From Actinomyces succiniciruminis (GTDB taxonomy: Bacteria; Actinomycetota; Actinomycetes; Actinomycetales; Actinomycetaceae): DNA of 41,765 nt. Positions 20,035 through 29,152 of the stretch are shown one piece after another. Both the position numbers and the translations under genes were made by a program. Numbering within the stretch: position 1 is the stretch's first letter; every line of letters begins with the position of its first letter. Under the pieces are notes generated by a model, which was not told the origin of the DNA, searched no databases, and saw only the letters and a program-made list of their open reading frames with translations. The stretch is taken from positions 1-41,765 of the forward strand of contig NZ_LK995524.1 of assembly GCF_900002405.1 (NCBI RefSeq), written 5' to 3'.

Positions 20035-20043
20035 TTGTCCACA
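20035..20043 (+). promoter_or_regulatory. Perfect DnaA box TTGTCCACA upstream of dnaA
   Basis: TTGTCCACA is the preferred DnaA box of Streptomyces and mycobacteria. It lies 195 bp upstream of the dnaA start, suitable for autoregulation of dnaA or as an accessory origin site. It is the only exact match I found in the window. Confidence 0.6.
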
Positions 20044-20375
20044 GTTGGGGATGAGTATGGCACCCCGGCGCGGGTGTCGCCGGGCCCTAAGGCATGCCCC
20101 GCGACGTCGGGGACGGGTGGGGTTGCGTTGCATCGGACTCGGCCGGCACCGGCGTCGAATGTGCACAGGCGCGGGTGCCGGTAGTTCACAGGCTTGGGAA
20201 AAGCTGCCGACGGCTGGACATCGGACGTACGTCAAGGTCAGTGGACGGCTCGGCACCGCGGGTGGGTGGGGCCGGGTGGTCGGCAGGTAGGGGTTCGGCT
20301 GCTCGCCCTGTGTACGCCCAGGGTGAGCGTGGGTCGGGCGTGTTCGGGTTCTCATCACATTGCGGCCGTAATCGT

Positions 20376-20405
20376 TTGACCGCGGGGAAAGCCTGCCCCT
20401 ATGGT
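20376..20405 (+). promoter_or_regulatory. rpmH promoter, TTGACC-N18-TATGGT
   Basis: TTGACC at 20376-20381 and TATGGT at 20400-20405 with 18 bp between fit the housekeeping sigma-70 pattern. The start of transcription would be near 20412, leaving a leader of about 100 bases before rpmH. This probably drives rpmH-rnpA-yidD and perhaps yidC onward. Confidence 0.6.
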
Positions 20406-20515
20406 GGTGCGGACGTTCGTGTGGAGTCACGTCCCGGACCATGGGGCAGCCAACACGAGCGACCGTGCCGCGACTGGCGATGCACGGTTCCGATCATCGC
20501 ACCAGGAGAACACCC

Positions 20516-20653
20516 GTGAGCAAGCGGACCTTCCAGCCCAACAACCGTCACCGCGCCAAGGTGCACGGCTTCCGTAAGCGCATGCGCACCCGCGCCGGCC
20601 GCGCCGTTCTGGCCTCGCGCCGCCGCAAGGGCCGCGCCCGTCTCGCGGCCTGA
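20516..20653 (+). CDS. rpmH: 50S ribosomal protein L34
   Basis: 45 residues, Lys/Arg-rich: [19 protein letters not shown] at the start and [11 protein letters not shown] at the end, the classic L34 sequence. GTG start with AGGAGA nine bases upstream. The stop TGA is followed after one base by the rnpA GTG. The rpmH-rnpA-yidD-yidC order is nearly universal in bacteria. Confidence 0.98.
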   Translation: MSKRTFQPNNRHRAKVHGFRKRMRTRAGRAVLASRRRKGRARLAA

Positions 20654-20654
20654 G

Positions 20655-21068
20655 GTGCTTCCGGCGGCGCACCGGATGCTGCGGTCGGAGGACTTCTCCG
20701 CCGCAGTGAGGTCCGGTGCGCGCAGCGGCAGTCGCCGACTGGTGGTGCACTACTGCGCCGGACCGAATTACGGCCCCGACTCTCGTCCTGAAGCGGACGC
20801 GGCCGGGGCCGTAGACGCGCTACCGCAGGCCCGCGTCGGCGTCGTCGTCTCTAAGAAGCAGGTTGCCCGCGCCACCCACCGCAACCGGATCAAGCGGCGT
20901 GTGCGCGCACTGATGCGCGCGCGCCTGGACACGTTGGAGCCGGGTGCGCGTGTGGTCGTGCGTGGCCTGGCCGGTGCCGACGGCGCCACCAGCGAACAGC
21001 TGGCCGCCGACCTGGACCGCTTGCTCGCCCGCAGCCGCCACCTCGCACACACCGGACGGCGTCGATGA
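20655..21068 (+). CDS. rnpA: Ribonuclease P protein component
   Basis: 137 residues. It binds the RNase P RNA and helps it remove 5-prime leaders from pre-tRNAs. The start reads [21 protein letters not shown], and the signature [14 protein letters not shown] (RNR motif) lies near residue 78. A 25-residue insert ([18 protein letters not shown]) breaks the usual beta-strand region. The GTG lies one base after the rpmH stop, so it is translationally coupled. The 3-prime end overlaps yidD as ATGA. Confidence 0.96.
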   Translation: MLPAAHRMLRSEDFSAAVRSGARSGSRRLVVHYCAGPNYGPDSRPEADAAGAVDALPQARVGVVVSKKQVARATHRNRIKRRVRALMRARLDTLEPGARVVVRGLAGADGATSEQLAADLDRLLARSRHLAHTGRRR

Positions 21069-21550
21069 CCTCCTCACCACAAGCTCCTCTCCCCTCCGCC
21101 GCGGCCCGCGCGGCCCTGGCCCTGATGGGCCTGTATCAGCGCTGGATCTCCCCGGCTCTGCCGCGCCGCTGCCGCTACTACCCCACCTGCTCCGCCTACG
21201 CCGTCGAGGCGATCAAGGTGCACGGTGCGCTCAAGGGCACAGTGTTGGCCGCCTGGCGGCTACTGCGTTGCAACCCGCTCACGCGCGGGGGCGTCGACCA
21301 CGTCCCCGACCCGGGGCGGTGGCGCTACCAACTGCCCCCCGACGTGCCGCGCTTTGCCGCCAACACACAGCACTGCCCGGATGGTCGGCCCGCTCGGGCG
21401 CCCCGCCCGACGCCGAAGGACGCGTGCTGCCAGCGGGTGCCACCGCCTAGCGCCGCCGCCCCCACCGCAAGTCCGCCGGCCCACCCCGCGCCGATAGCGC
21501 CCGGGCGGTCGGCAGCCCATCAGGCGCCGTCGGCGTCGTTAGCGTCGTAA
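21065..21550 (+). CDS. yidD: Membrane protein insertion efficiency factor YidD
   Basis: 161 residues. Small inner-face membrane protein that assists YidC. The core is complete: [29 protein letters not shown], written here by its key part PTCSAYA, then RLLRCNP and GGVDHVP. The usual length is about 70-110; here a Pro/Ala-rich low-complexity tail of roughly 60 residues with three Cys follows. The start overlaps rnpA as ATGA. It ends 20 bp before yidC. Confidence 0.94.
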   Translation: MTSSPQAPLPSAAARAALALMGLYQRWISPALPRRCRYYPTCSAYAVEAIKVHGALKGTVLAAWRLLRCNPLTRGGVDHVPDPGRWRYQLPPDVPRFAANTQHCPDGRPARAPRPTPKDACCQRVPPPSAAAPTASPPAHPAPIAPGRSAAHQAPSASLAS

Positions 21551-21570
21551 ATTCGTAAACAAGGAGTGCA

Positions 21571-22758
21571 ATGGACACGATCCTGTGGCCCCTCAAGGTC
21601 GCGGTCGCCTGGGTCATGGTCACCATCCACCGATTCCTGGTCTTCATCGGATTCTCCGATGGGCCCGGCGTCGCCTGGGTGATCTCGATCGTCGGCCTGA
21701 CCATTTTCGTGCGGCTGCTGATCATGCCGCTGTTCGTCAAGCAGATTCGCGCCTCCCGCGGCATGCAGCTCATGCAGCCCGAACTGCAGGCGTTGCAGGA
21801 GAACTACAAGGGCAAGAAGGACCCCGCCTCGCAGCAGCGCCAGCAGGAGGAGATGATGGCGCTGTACCGCAAGCACAACACCAACCCCTTCTCCTCCTGC
21901 CTGCCGATTCTGATCCAGATGCCGGTGTTCTTCGCGCTGTTCCGCGTGCTGGCCAACCTGGAGGCGGTCGCCACCGGCACCTACCCGGACCACGACTCCA
22001 TCGGCCCGCTGACGGCCGCCCTGGCCGAGCAGGTGCAGGCCTCGACGCTGTTCGGTGCGCCGCTGTCGGCGTCCTTCATGAACTCCAGCGATGTCACGGT
22101 CAAGCTGGTGACCGTGGTGATGATCATCCTGATGAGCGTCACCCAGTGGTACACGATGGCGCAGCTGAGCATGAAGAACATGCCGGAGGCGACCAAGAAC
22201 TCCGATAACCCGGCCATGCGCTCCCAGCGCATGATGATGACGATCATGCCGATCTTCTTCGCCTTCACCGGCGTGCAGTTCCAGATCGGCGTGCTGGTGT
22301 ACTGGGTGACCACGAACCTGTGGACCATGGGGCAGCAGTTCTTCACCATCCGCAAGATGCCGGCACCGGGATCCGAGGCCGAGAAGAAGATGCGGGCGCG
22401 CGAGAACGCCCGCCGCGCCCGCAAGGGACTGCCCTCGCTGGAGGAGGAGGAACGCGCCAAGGCCGAGGCCGAGGGCACCATCCGCACCGGGCAGCGGGCC
22501 CAGCCCGTCCGCAAGGACCGGCAGAAGAAGCGCCCGCAGAACGCCTCGACCGCGGCGAACCTGGACAAGACCGCGCCCGAGGACACCGAGTCGGACATCA
22601 ACGACGCCGACCAGCGCACCAACGCCGTCGGCCTCACCCAGGAGGAGATCGCCCGGCGCCGCTACGAGCGGCGTGCTCGGGCCCGCAAGCAGGCGGCCGC
22701 CAAGCGCAAGGGTCAGGCCGGCAAGAACAAGAAGAACAACAAGCGCAAGCCCCGCTGA
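21571..22758 (+). CDS. yidC: Membrane protein insertase YidC
   Basis: 395 residues. It inserts and folds membrane proteins, alone or with SecYEG. It has the short Gram-positive form without the large periplasmic domain: span at about 28-50 (VAWVISIVGLTIFVRLLIMP), cytoplasmic hairpin QLMQPELQALQENY, then NPFSSCLPILIQMPVFFALFRVL, and two more spans around 175-250. The last 120 residues are strongly basic and disordered (KQAAAKRKGQAGKNKKNNKRK), suited to ribosome contact. ATG with AAGGAG at seven bases. Confidence 0.97.
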   Translation: MDTILWPLKVAVAWVMVTIHRFLVFIGFSDGPGVAWVISIVGLTIFVRLLIMPLFVKQIRASRGMQLMQPELQALQENYKGKKDPASQQRQQEEMMALYRKHNTNPFSSCLPILIQMPVFFALFRVLANLEAVATGTYPDHDSIGPLTAALAEQVQASTLFGAPLSASFMNSSDVTVKLVTVVMIILMSVTQWYTMAQLSMKNMPEATKNSDNPAMRSQRMMMTIMPIFFAFTGVQFQIGVLVYWVTTNLWTMGQQFFTIRKMPAPGSEAEKKMRARENARRARKGLPSLEEEERAKAEAEGTIRTGQRAQPVRKDRQKKRPQNASTAANLDKTAPEDTESDINDADQRTNAVGLTQEEIARRRYERRARARKQAAAKRKGQAGKNKKNNKRKPR

Positions 22759-22809
22759 GTCCGGATCACCGGAGGCAGGGCACCCACGAGAGGCGAAGCA
22801 GACAGTCCC

Positions 22810-23430
22810 ATGAGTGAGCACGCACAGCACCCCAAGCACCAGGCCAGCAGCGTCAAGGACCTCGAGGAGGAGGGCGAGATCGGCGCCGACTACCTGGAGG
22901 AGTTCCTCGACATCGTCGACCTCGGCGGCGACATCGACATCGACGTCGACCACGGCCGGGCCTCGGTGGCGATCATCGCCTCCGAGGCGGGCGACGAGCG
23001 CGAGTTGGCCGACCTGGTCGGCCGCGACGGCGAGGTCCTGGAGGCGATCCAGGAGCTTACCCGCCTGGCCGTCCAGGCGCGCACCGGCAATCGTTCCCGG
23101 CTGATGCTGGACATCAACGGCTACCGTGCGGCGCGCCGTGCCGAGCTGACCAAGGTTGCCGCCGAGGCGGTCAACAAGGTCAAGGCGACCGGCGAGCCGG
23201 TGGCGCTGGAGCCCATGAACCCCTTTGAGCGGAAGGTCTGCCACGACGTCGTCGCCGCGGCCGGCCTGTTCTCCGAGTCCGAGGGCACCGAGCCGCACCG
23301 GCACGTGGTGGTCATGCTCCCCGACGACGAGCCGGAGGACGTCGATGAGGTCGACGGCTCGGATGAGGTGGAACAGAGCGCGCCGGATGCGGGCGCCGCC
23401 GACGAGCCGACCGCCGACGAGCAGGCCTGA
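22810..23430 (+). CDS. jag: Jag/KhpB RNA-binding protein (KH-R3H)
   Basis: 206 residues. Cytoplasmic RNA-binding protein that with KhpA affects cell elongation and division in firmicutes. The KH-like part shows LVGRDGEVLEAIQELTRLA at about 76-94. The R3H domain follows, with LEPMNPFERKVCHDVVAA and a helix ahead of it. The Glu/Asp-rich tail after residue 172 is disordered. The N-terminal Jag domain of firmicutes is absent, as normal in actinobacteria. It sits between yidC and rsmG, four bases before the latter. Confidence 0.93.
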   Translation: MSEHAQHPKHQASSVKDLEEEGEIGADYLEEFLDIVDLGGDIDIDVDHGRASVAIIASEAGDERELADLVGRDGEVLEAIQELTRLAVQARTGNRSRLMLDINGYRAARRAELTKVAAEAVNKVKATGEPVALEPMNPFERKVCHDVVAAAGLFSESEGTEPHRHVVVMLPDDEPEDVDEVDGSDEVEQSAPDAGAADEPTADEQA

Positions 23431-23434
23431 GCCG

Positions 23435-24103
23435 ATGACGACGCCCGACCCCGCCGCCCCGCAGTCCGACGAGCCGGTGGTGGTGGAGCAGCCGACCGCG
23501 GAGATGCGGGCGATGTTCGGCCCCGCCTTCAGCGCGGCCGAACACTTCGCCCTCATGCTCGCCGAGGAGGGTGAGCTGCGCGGGCTGGTGGGGCCGCGCG
23601 AGCTGCCGCGCCTGTGGACCAGGCACATCGTCAACTCCGCCGCCGTGGTCCCGTTCCTGCCCGACCATGGCAGGGTGGCGGACATCGGTTCCGGCGCCGG
23701 CTTTCCCGGCATCGTCGTCGCCCTGCTGCGGCCGGACCTCGATGTGGTGCTGGTGGAGTCCATGGAGCGGCGTACTCAGTGGCTCGACGACGTCGTCGCG
23801 CAGCTCGACCTGGACAATGTCACCGTCCAGCGCGCGCGGGCGGAGGAGTTGCGCGCCAAGTACGACGCCGTCACCGCACGCGCAGTGGCGAACCTCTCAA
23901 AGTTGGTAAGGCTGACCTCACCTCTGCTGCGGCCGGGCGCCAGCCTGCTTGCACTCAAGGGCGCGCGGGCGGAGGCCGAGGTGGCGGACGCCAAGTATGT
24001 GATCAAGCGGGCACGTCTCGAGCCGGCCGTCATCCACGAGGTGGTCACCCCCGGCGAGGAGGTCACCAAGGTCGTTGAGGTTCGACGGCCCGCCTCGCGC
24101 TGA
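23435..24103 (+). CDS. rsmG: 16S rRNA (guanine-527-N7)-methyltransferase RsmG
   Basis: 222 residues. SAM-dependent methyltransferase of 16S rRNA G527. The SAM site is VADIGSGAGFPGIVVALLRP at about 75-94, preceded by LWTRHIVNSAAVVPFLP. RAEEL and VTARAVANLSKL follow, both typical of RsmG. The ATG lies four bases past the jag stop with a poor ribosome site, so coupling is likely. Loss of rsmG gives low-level streptomycin resistance in other bacteria; this copy looks intact. Confidence 0.95.
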   Translation: MTTPDPAAPQSDEPVVVEQPTAEMRAMFGPAFSAAEHFALMLAEEGELRGLVGPRELPRLWTRHIVNSAAVVPFLPDHGRVADIGSGAGFPGIVVALLRPDLDVVLVESMERRTQWLDDVVAQLDLDNVTVQRARAEELRAKYDAVTARAVANLSKLVRLTSPLLRPGASLLALKGARAEAEVADAKYVIKRARLEPAVIHEVVTPGEEVTKVVEVRRPASR

Positions 24104-24126
24104 CCGATCGGCGGCGGCCGCTCACG

Positions 24127-24132
24127 TAGACT
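24127..24132 (+). promoter_or_regulatory. Possible parA promoter -10 (TAGACT)
   Basis: TAGACT at 24127-24132 fits a -10 hexamer, 47 bases before the parA start. The nearest -35-like word, TGACCG at 24101, is spaced too far at 20 bp. It may be a weak separate promoter for parAB within the longer operon. Confidence 0.3.
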
Positions 24133-24179
24133 GAAGCGCCGAAAGGCGTACGCCAACCGGACGCCGTAGGAGAAGCAGA

Positions 24180-25091
24180 TTGTCAGGATCGTCCATCTTC
24201 GATCAGCTCCGCGCTGACCGCTCAGCCCTGGATGAAGTCGCCGAGGGCGGATTCCCCCGGCCCGAGCACACCCGCATCATCGCCGTCGCCAACCAGAAGG
24301 GCGGCGTGGGCAAGACCTCCACCGTGGTCAATGTTGCGGCCGCACTGGCCGAGGCCGGGCTGCAGGTGCTGGTGGTGGACGCAGACTCGCAGGGCAACGC
24401 CTCGACGGCGCTCGGGGTCGAGCACGACGAGGATCAGGCCTCGATCTACGACGTGCTGGTGGAGGGCGCCCGCATCCAGGACGTGGCGGTGCGCACCCGC
24501 TTCGCCGAGACCCTGTGGTGCGTGCCCTCGACGCTCGACGTCGCCGCAGTGGAGATCGAGTTGATCAACTCTTCGCAGCGTGAATCACGCATGCGGCTGG
24601 CGCTGGAGGAGTTCCTGCGGGACCGTGAGGCGCAGGGGCTGCCTCGCATGGATTACGTACTCATCGACTGCCCGCCCAGCCTCGGCATCATGACGATCAA
24701 CGCCTTCGTGGCCGCCGGGGAGGTGCTCATCCCCATGCAGGCCGAGTACTACGCACTCGAGGGATTGGCGCTGCTGACGCGCTCGGTGGATCGCATCGCC
24801 CAGATTCACAACCCTGACCTGAGCGTCTCCATGATCGCCCTGACCATGTTTGACGCGCGCACCACCTTGGCCAAGGAGGTGGAGGCGGAAGTACGCACCT
24901 ACTTCCCGGCGGCCACGCTCACAACTCGCATACCCCGTTCCGTGCGCGTGGCGGAGGCGCCATCCTTCGGTTCCCCGGTCGTATTCTGGGATCCCCGCTC
25001 GAGCGGCGCCGTCGCCTACAAGAAGCTCGCGATGGAGATCGCCGCGCGCGGTGTTGAGCAGGCTCGGCAGGACGAACCCACGGAGGCATGA
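24180..25091 (+). CDS. parA: Chromosome partitioning ATPase ParA (Soj)
   Basis: 303 residues. DNA-bound Walker ATPase that moves ParB-parS complexes during origin segregation. The deviant Walker A is [10 protein letters not shown] near residues 38-47; [10 protein letters not shown] (switch I) and LIDCPPSLG (Walker B) follow. A 30-residue N-terminal extension precedes the ATPase. The start is TTG with AGGAGA upstream at 24168-24173, chosen because no ATG or GTG lies nearby before conserved sequence. The stop overlaps an ATG just ahead of parB. Confidence 0.97.
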   Translation: MSGSSIFDQLRADRSALDEVAEGGFPRPEHTRIIAVANQKGGVGKTSTVVNVAAALAEAGLQVLVVDADSQGNASTALGVEHDEDQASIYDVLVEGARIQDVAVRTRFAETLWCVPSTLDVAAVEIELINSSQRESRMRLALEEFLRDREAQGLPRMDYVLIDCPPSLGIMTINAFVAAGEVLIPMQAEYYALEGLALLTRSVDRIAQIHNPDLSVSMIALTMFDARTTLAKEVEAEVRTYFPAATLTTRIPRSVRVAEAPSFGSPVVFWDPRSSGAVAYKKLAMEIAARGVEQARQDEPTEA

Positions 25092-25093
25092 CG

Positions 25094-26380
25094 ATGGCTC
25101 AGAAGAAGCGCGGCCTGGGACGCGGGCTGCAGGCACTCATTCCCGACGCCCAGGTGGAGAACCCCAGCCGCCGCCCCTCCGACGTCTTCTTCCCCGAAAG
25201 CCGCAGCGCCGATGCAGCCGTGGGGACCGAGCCCGAAACGGCGCGCCACGCGGATGACATCGCCGCCACCCTGCTCGCCCCCTCCAAGCGCTCCCGGCGG
25301 GGCGGGCGCGGCGCCGGATCACGTCTTCGGACGGCGGCAAGCCCTGGCGCGGCGGATAGTGCCCGGATCGCCGCCGCCGGCTCCCCGGGCACCGACCAGG
25401 GCCCGGCGGAATCGGCCGGTCTGACCGAGGCGGCCGCGGCGAGCACCGTCGATGTTTCACGTGAAACATCGGCCGCCGGCGCTGACACAGAGGCCGACGT
25501 CGAGCTGGTGCCCGTGCCGGGAGCGACCTTCGCCGAACTGCCGGTTGCAGCGATCGTGCCGAACCGGCGTCAGCCGCGGCAGGTCTTCGACGAGGACGAC
25601 ATTGCGGAGCTCGCCGACTCCATCAGGGAGGTCGGCCTGCTCCAGCCCATCGTGGTGCGCCGTGTGGACGCGCCAGTGGACGGCTCCGTCGGCTCCGAGA
25701 GCGCGGACGCGGCGGAGGACGCCGCCTACGAGCTGGTGATGGGTGAACGCCGCCTGCGCGCTGCGAAGGCGGCCGGGATGGAGACGATCCCGGCGGTGGT
25801 GCGTTACACCGCGGACGAGGAACTGCTGCGCGACGCGCTGCTGGAGAACCTGCACCGGGTGCAGCTGAACCCGCTCGAGGAGGCGGCCGCCTACCAGCAG
25901 CTGCTGGAGGACTTCGACTGCACCCAGGCGGAACTGTCCGAGAAGATCGCCCGGTCCCGCTCCCAGATCTCCAACACCCTGCGGCTGATGAAGCTGCCGC
26001 CGCTGGTGCAGCGGCGGGTGGCTGCGGAGGTGCTGTCCGCCGGCCATGCGCGCGCCCTGCTGGGCCTGCCCGACGCCGCCGCCATGGAGCGCGTGGCGCA
26101 GCGAGTGGTCGCCGAGGGGCTGTCGGTACGCGCCACGGAGGAGATCGTGGCCGTGTACGGAGAGCCGGCCGAGGCGCATCCCGGTGCGAAGACGGTGGGG
26201 CACTCGCGCAACACCCCCCTGCCGGCCCTGTCCACGCGCCTTTCCGATGCCTTCGACACGCGCGTCAAGGTCACCCGGGGCGCCAAGAAGGGCCGCATCA
26301 CCATCGAGTTCGCCGGGGATGAGGATCTGGCGCGGATCGTGGAGGCGCTGGCGCCGGGAACCTCGCTGGACGAGGGCTGA
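25094..26380 (+). CDS. parB: Chromosome partitioning protein ParB
   Basis: 428 residues. CTP-dependent clamp that loads at parS and spreads. The N-terminal ParA-contact peptide is [18 protein letters not shown] 120-residue Ala/Arg-rich linker follows, longer than usual. The core contains [15 protein letters not shown], the CTP-binding [26 protein letters not shown] and the helix-turn-helix near [19 protein letters not shown]. The C-terminal dimer domain ends the protein. I prefer the ATG at 25094, seven bases after GGAGG; an ATG at 25088 overlaps the parA stop but is too close to GGAGG. A parS site lies inside the linker. Confidence 0.97.
   Translation: MAQKKRGLGRGLQALIPDAQVENPSRRPSDVFFPESRSADAAVGTEPETARHADDIAATLLAPSKRSRRGGRGAGSRLRTAASPGAADSARIAAAGSPGTDQGPAESAGLTEAAAASTVDVSRETSAAGADTEADVELVPVPGATFAELPVAAIVPNRRQPRQVFDEDDIAELADSIREVGLLQPIVVRRVDAPVDGSVGSESADAAEDAAYELVMGERRLRAAKAAGMETIPAVVRYTADEELLRDALLENLHRVQLNPLEEAAAYQQLLEDFDCTQAELSEKIARSRSQISNTLRLMKLPPLVQRRVAAEVLSAGHARALLGLPDAAAMERVAQRVVAEGLSVRATEEIVAVYGEPAEAHPGAKTVGHSRNTPLPALSTRLSDAFDTRVKVTRGAKKGRITIEFAGDEDLARIVEALAPGTSLDEG
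25453..25468. promoter_or_regulatory. parS: parS site 1 (inside parB)
   Basis: TGTTTCACGTGAAACA, a perfect 16-bp palindrome and an exact parS site. It lies within the parB reading frame and encodes part of V-S-R-E-T in the linker, so the protein tolerates the DNA site. Confidence 0.95.
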
Positions 26381-26546
26381 CAAAATCGCTCATCCAGCCA
26401 CGGGACTCAAGGGCCTTGAGACGACTCGTGCGCGTGAGTCGAATCGGACCGAGTCGGCTGCGCCATGGAGATGCGCGTCGGCGGGATCGAATGAGCTGAT
26501 GGCGTGCGGTGCCCGGCCCGGACCGGAAGCGGTTATCAGATGAAGG

Positions 26547-26590
26547 CGAGAGGGCCGCGATGTTTCACGTGAAACATCGCGGCCCTCTCG
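26547..26590. terminator. 44-bp perfect palindrome with parS at its centre, between convergent parB and ddl
   Basis: Bases 26547-26568 are the exact reverse complement of 26569-26590. The outer arms CGAGAGGGCCGCGA and TCGCGGCCCTCTCG make a strong GC stem around parS. It lies 166 bp past the parB stop and 19 bp past the ddl stop, so it can work as a terminator on both strands. The terminator role is an inference; there is no U tract. Confidence 0.6.
26561..26576. promoter_or_regulatory. parS: parS site 2 (parB-ddl gap)
   Basis: Exact TGTTTCACGTGAAACA at the centre of the 44-bp palindrome between parB and ddl. Confidence 0.95.
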
Positions 26591-26609
26591 GCTCGAGGAT
26601 GCCGGTCGG

Positions 26610-27578
26610 TCAGGGGCGCACCGCCGGATGGCGCACGATCTCGTCGTACAGCTTCGGCAGGTCGCCGGCGGCCTGCGCGGCCATCGGGAACAAGGAGACC
26701 TCGGTCATGCCGGGGATGACGTTGGCGTCGATGAACCAGGGCTGGCCCTCGGCGTCGACGATCAGATCGGTGCGCGAGAGGTTGCCGAGTCCGAGCGCGC
26801 GGTGCACGGTTACGGCCATCTCCTGGGCGCGCGCCTGCACCGAATCGTCGACGCGGGCCGGGACGAAGTACTCCGAGCGGCCGGGGTTGTAGCGGGCGTC
26901 GAAGTCGTAGCGGCCCTGGGAGACGACCTCGACCGCGGGCAGTGCGCGCGGGCCTTCGCCCGTGTCCACCACGGACACCGCGAGCTCGGTGCCTTCGACG
27001 TACTTCTCGATCAGCGCACGCTCGTCGTAGGCGAAGCAGGAGACCATCGCGGTGCGCAGTTCGTCGGCGTTCTCGGCGTAGGAGACGCCGAGCCCGGAGC
27101 CGCCCTGGTTGGGCTTGACCACCACGGGCAGGCCCAGATGACCGGCGACGACGCCGAGCACCTCCTGCGCGCCCAGCTGGCTGAAGTAGGCCTTGGGCAG
27201 CGTCACCGAGTCCGGTGTGAGGACGCCGGCGGCGCGCACGGACGCCTTGGCGGTCGGCTTGAAGGATGCGCGCTGGCAGCCGTCGGAGTGCGTGCCCACA
27301 TACGGCAGGTCGAGGGCGATCAACACGTTCTGCAGCCCGCCGTCCTCGCCGTGACCGCCGTGCACCAGCGGCCACACGACGTCGGGGCTGAACGCCTTCA
27401 GAGAGGCGATGGTGCGCGCGTCCACGTCCATGACCAGCACGTTGTGGCCCAGGTGCTTCAGGACGCTGGCGACGCGGTGCCCGGAGCGCAGCGACACGTC
27501 GCGTTCGTGGCTGAGGCCGCCTGCAAGTACGGCTATGCGCAGCGGCGCGTCGGGGTTGGTTTCGGCGGTGTCGGACAT
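26610..27578 (-). CDS. ddl: D-alanine--D-alanine ligase
   Basis: 322 residues. ATP-grasp enzyme that joins two D-Ala for peptidoglycan. The N-terminal domain has VLAGGLSHERDVSLRSG and PLVHGGHGEDGG. ATP-grasp motifs are VVVKPNQGGSGLGV and EKYVEGTELAVSVV. RYNPGRSEYF is the omega-loop region. The metal site reads FIDANVIPGMTEVSLFP, with Asp where Escherichia coli DdlB has Glu in LEAN. Its length suits the DdlB type. ATG with GAGGAG upstream; 59 bp after the aminotransferase gene. The longer open frame upstream lies antisense-shifted in that gene and is not coding. Another ATP-grasp specificity cannot be excluded. Confidence 0.87.
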   Translation of the reverse strand: MSDTAETNPDAPLRIAVLAGGLSHERDVSLRSGHRVASVLKHLGHNVLVMDVDARTIASLKAFSPDVVWPLVHGGHGEDGGLQNVLIALDLPYVGTHSDGCQRASFKPTAKASVRAAGVLTPDSVTLPKAYFSQLGAQEVLGVVAGHLGLPVVVKPNQGGSGLGVSYAENADELRTAMVSCFAYDERALIEKYVEGTELAVSVVDTGEGPRALPAVEVVSQGRYDFDARYNPGRSEYFVPARVDDSVQARAQEMAVTVHRALGLGNLSRTDLIVDAEGQPWFIDANVIPGMTEVSLFPMAAQAAGDLPKLYDEIVRHPAVRP

Positions 27579-27637
27579 GGACGGCTCCTCGTTGTTCAAG
27601 GTCGATTCAATGTAGGTGCGTCGGTGCGGGTTATGGG

Positions 27638-28945
27638 TCAGACCTGGTCCGGTGAGGGCGCGGAGACGCCGCCCGAAGGCCGCTGGCAGGCGGGTCCGAA
27701 CAGGTTGACCAGTTCCAGGTCGTGTGCGACGACTTCGGACAGGCGCCGCACTCCCTCGCGGATGTCGACGGGCTCCGGATAGCAGAAGGACAGACGCATG
27801 TGGTCGCGGCCTGCGCGGCCGCCCGCGTAGAAGGCGGTGCCGGAGACGTAGGCGACGAGGTTGGTGACGGCCCGCGGCAGCATCTCCTTGGCGTCGAGGC
27901 CATCGGGCAGCCCGACCCAGACGTAGAAGCCGCCCTCGGGCACGTTCCACGTGCACATGGGCATGAACTCGGAAAGAGCGTCCACCATGGCGTCGCGGCG
28001 CCTGCGGTACATGGTGCGGAAGTCTTGGATCTGACCGCGCCAGTCGAAGTTGTCCAGGTAGTTGGAGATCGAGAACTGGCCCACCGAGCTCGGACACAGG
28101 ATGGCGGCCTCGGAAGCCAGCTTCATCTTCTCCCGCACCGCCGGCGGCGCCACGGCCCACCCGACGCGGTAACCGGGTGCGAAGATCTTTGAGAAGGATC
28201 CGAGGTAGACGACGTCGTCGGGCGCCAGGGTCTTCAGCGCGGTGTGCGTGCGGCCCTGGAAGTCGAGCAGGCCGTAGGGGTTGTCCTCGATGATGAGGAT
28301 GTGGTGGCGGCGGCAGATCTCGATGACCTGCGGGCGCCGCTCCTCCGAGAGGCTGACGCCGGCCGGGTTGTGGAAGTTGGGCAGGCAGTAGAAGAACTTG
28401 ACGTTCCGGCCCTGCCGCTCCAGGTCGGTAATGGTTTGCTCGAGCGCTTCGGGAATGACGCCGTCGGCGTCTATGGGCGCCTGTTGGACGTCGGCCTGGT
28501 AGGTGGAGAAGATGGACAATGAGCCCACGTATGTGGGCGCCTCGGTGAGGATCACGTCGCCGGGGTCGATGAACAGCTCGGTGACGATGTCCACCGCCTG
28601 CTGGGAGCCGGTGGTGATGACGACGTCCTCGGGGTCGGCGTCGATCCCCTCCAGCGCCATGACTTCGGGGATCTGCTCGCGCAGTCGCGGCAGTCCCTGT
28701 CCGTTGCCGTACTGGAGCGCGCGACCGCCGTTCTTGCGGATCATGCGGGCCGTCGCCTCGGCCAACTCGTCGAGCGGTAGGTCCTTCAGGTTGGGCATGC
28801 CGCCGGCGAGGGAGACGACTTCGGGCCGGGAGGCGACGGCGAACAGGGAGCGAGTCTCGGACTCGCGGAGGCCGTACGCTCGCGTGGCGTAGGAGTCGAG
28901 CCAGGGGTCCAGCCGGTTGCCTCGTTGTGGGTTCGTCTCGTTCAC
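27638..28945 (-). CDS. PLP-dependent class I/II aminotransferase
   Basis: 435 residues of fold type I. The PLP Lys lies in YLGSFSKIFAPGYRVGW at about residue 249, with the Asp of EDNPYGLLDF and the Asn of PNFHNPAGVS. ALQYGNGQGLPRLREQI and TTGSQQAVD are typical of the MocR/LysN-like group (2-aminoadipate or valine-pyruvate type), here without a GntR helix-turn-helix. The substrate cannot be fixed from sequence. It is followed by ddl in the same direction. Aspartate- or alanine-linked supply to the wall is a guess from that neighbour. Confidence 0.88.
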   Translation of the reverse strand: MNETNPQRGNRLDPWLDSYATRAYGLRESETRSLFAVASRPEVVSLAGGMPNLKDLPLDELAEATARMIRKNGGRALQYGNGQGLPRLREQIPEVMALEGIDADPEDVVITTGSQQAVDIVTELFIDPGDVILTEAPTYVGSLSIFSTYQADVQQAPIDADGVIPEALEQTITDLERQGRNVKFFYCLPNFHNPAGVSLSEERRPQVIEICRRHHILIIEDNPYGLLDFQGRTHTALKTLAPDDVVYLGSFSKIFAPGYRVGWAVAPPAVREKMKLASEAAILCPSSVGQFSISNYLDNFDWRGQIQDFRTMYRRRRDAMVDALSEFMPMCTWNVPEGGFYVWVGLPDGLDAKEMLPRAVTNLVAYVSGTAFYAGGRAGRDHMRLSFCYPEPVDIREGVRRLSEVVAHDLELVNLFGPACQRPSGGVSAPSPDQV

Positions 28946-29013
28946 GTGGTAATCCCTCCCGGCGGGTGGTGCTTCGTCAGAGGACAGTCTGCCACGCTTG
29001 GGCTTGGCGGCGA

Positions 29014-29029
29014 TGTTTCACGTGAAACA
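29014..29029. promoter_or_regulatory. parS: parS site 3
   Basis: Exact TGTTTCACGTGAAACA in the gap upstream of the aminotransferase gene; it extends to GATGTTTCACGTGAAACATC. Confidence 0.95.
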
Positions 29030-29152
29030 TCACGCGACCGGGGAATTCGCTGCGGCGGTGAGTGAGGCCGCCGTCGGCGCGGCCACCGCGGGTGAATGTG
29101 AGGGCTGAGTGAGTCGCTGCCAATGACGCAGCATGTGCGGTACGCACGTTGA

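Larger units (their letters stand above)
19841..20515. other. dnaA-rpmH divergent intergenic region
   Basis: 675 bp with no credible gene. It must carry the promoters of dnaA (minus) and rpmH (plus). It contains one perfect actinobacterial DnaA box at 20035-20043, other CACA-rich words such as TTGCACACAGG at 20023, and the rpmH promoter at 20376-20405. For dnaA I see TACGGT on the minus strand at about 19949 as a weak -10 candidate only. Open frames here have atypical composition. Confidence 0.6.

Noticed and set aside
20094-20519. A 141-codon plus-strand frame in the dnaA-rpmH gap
   Set aside because: It runs over the rpmH promoter, has no recognisable domain and atypical composition.
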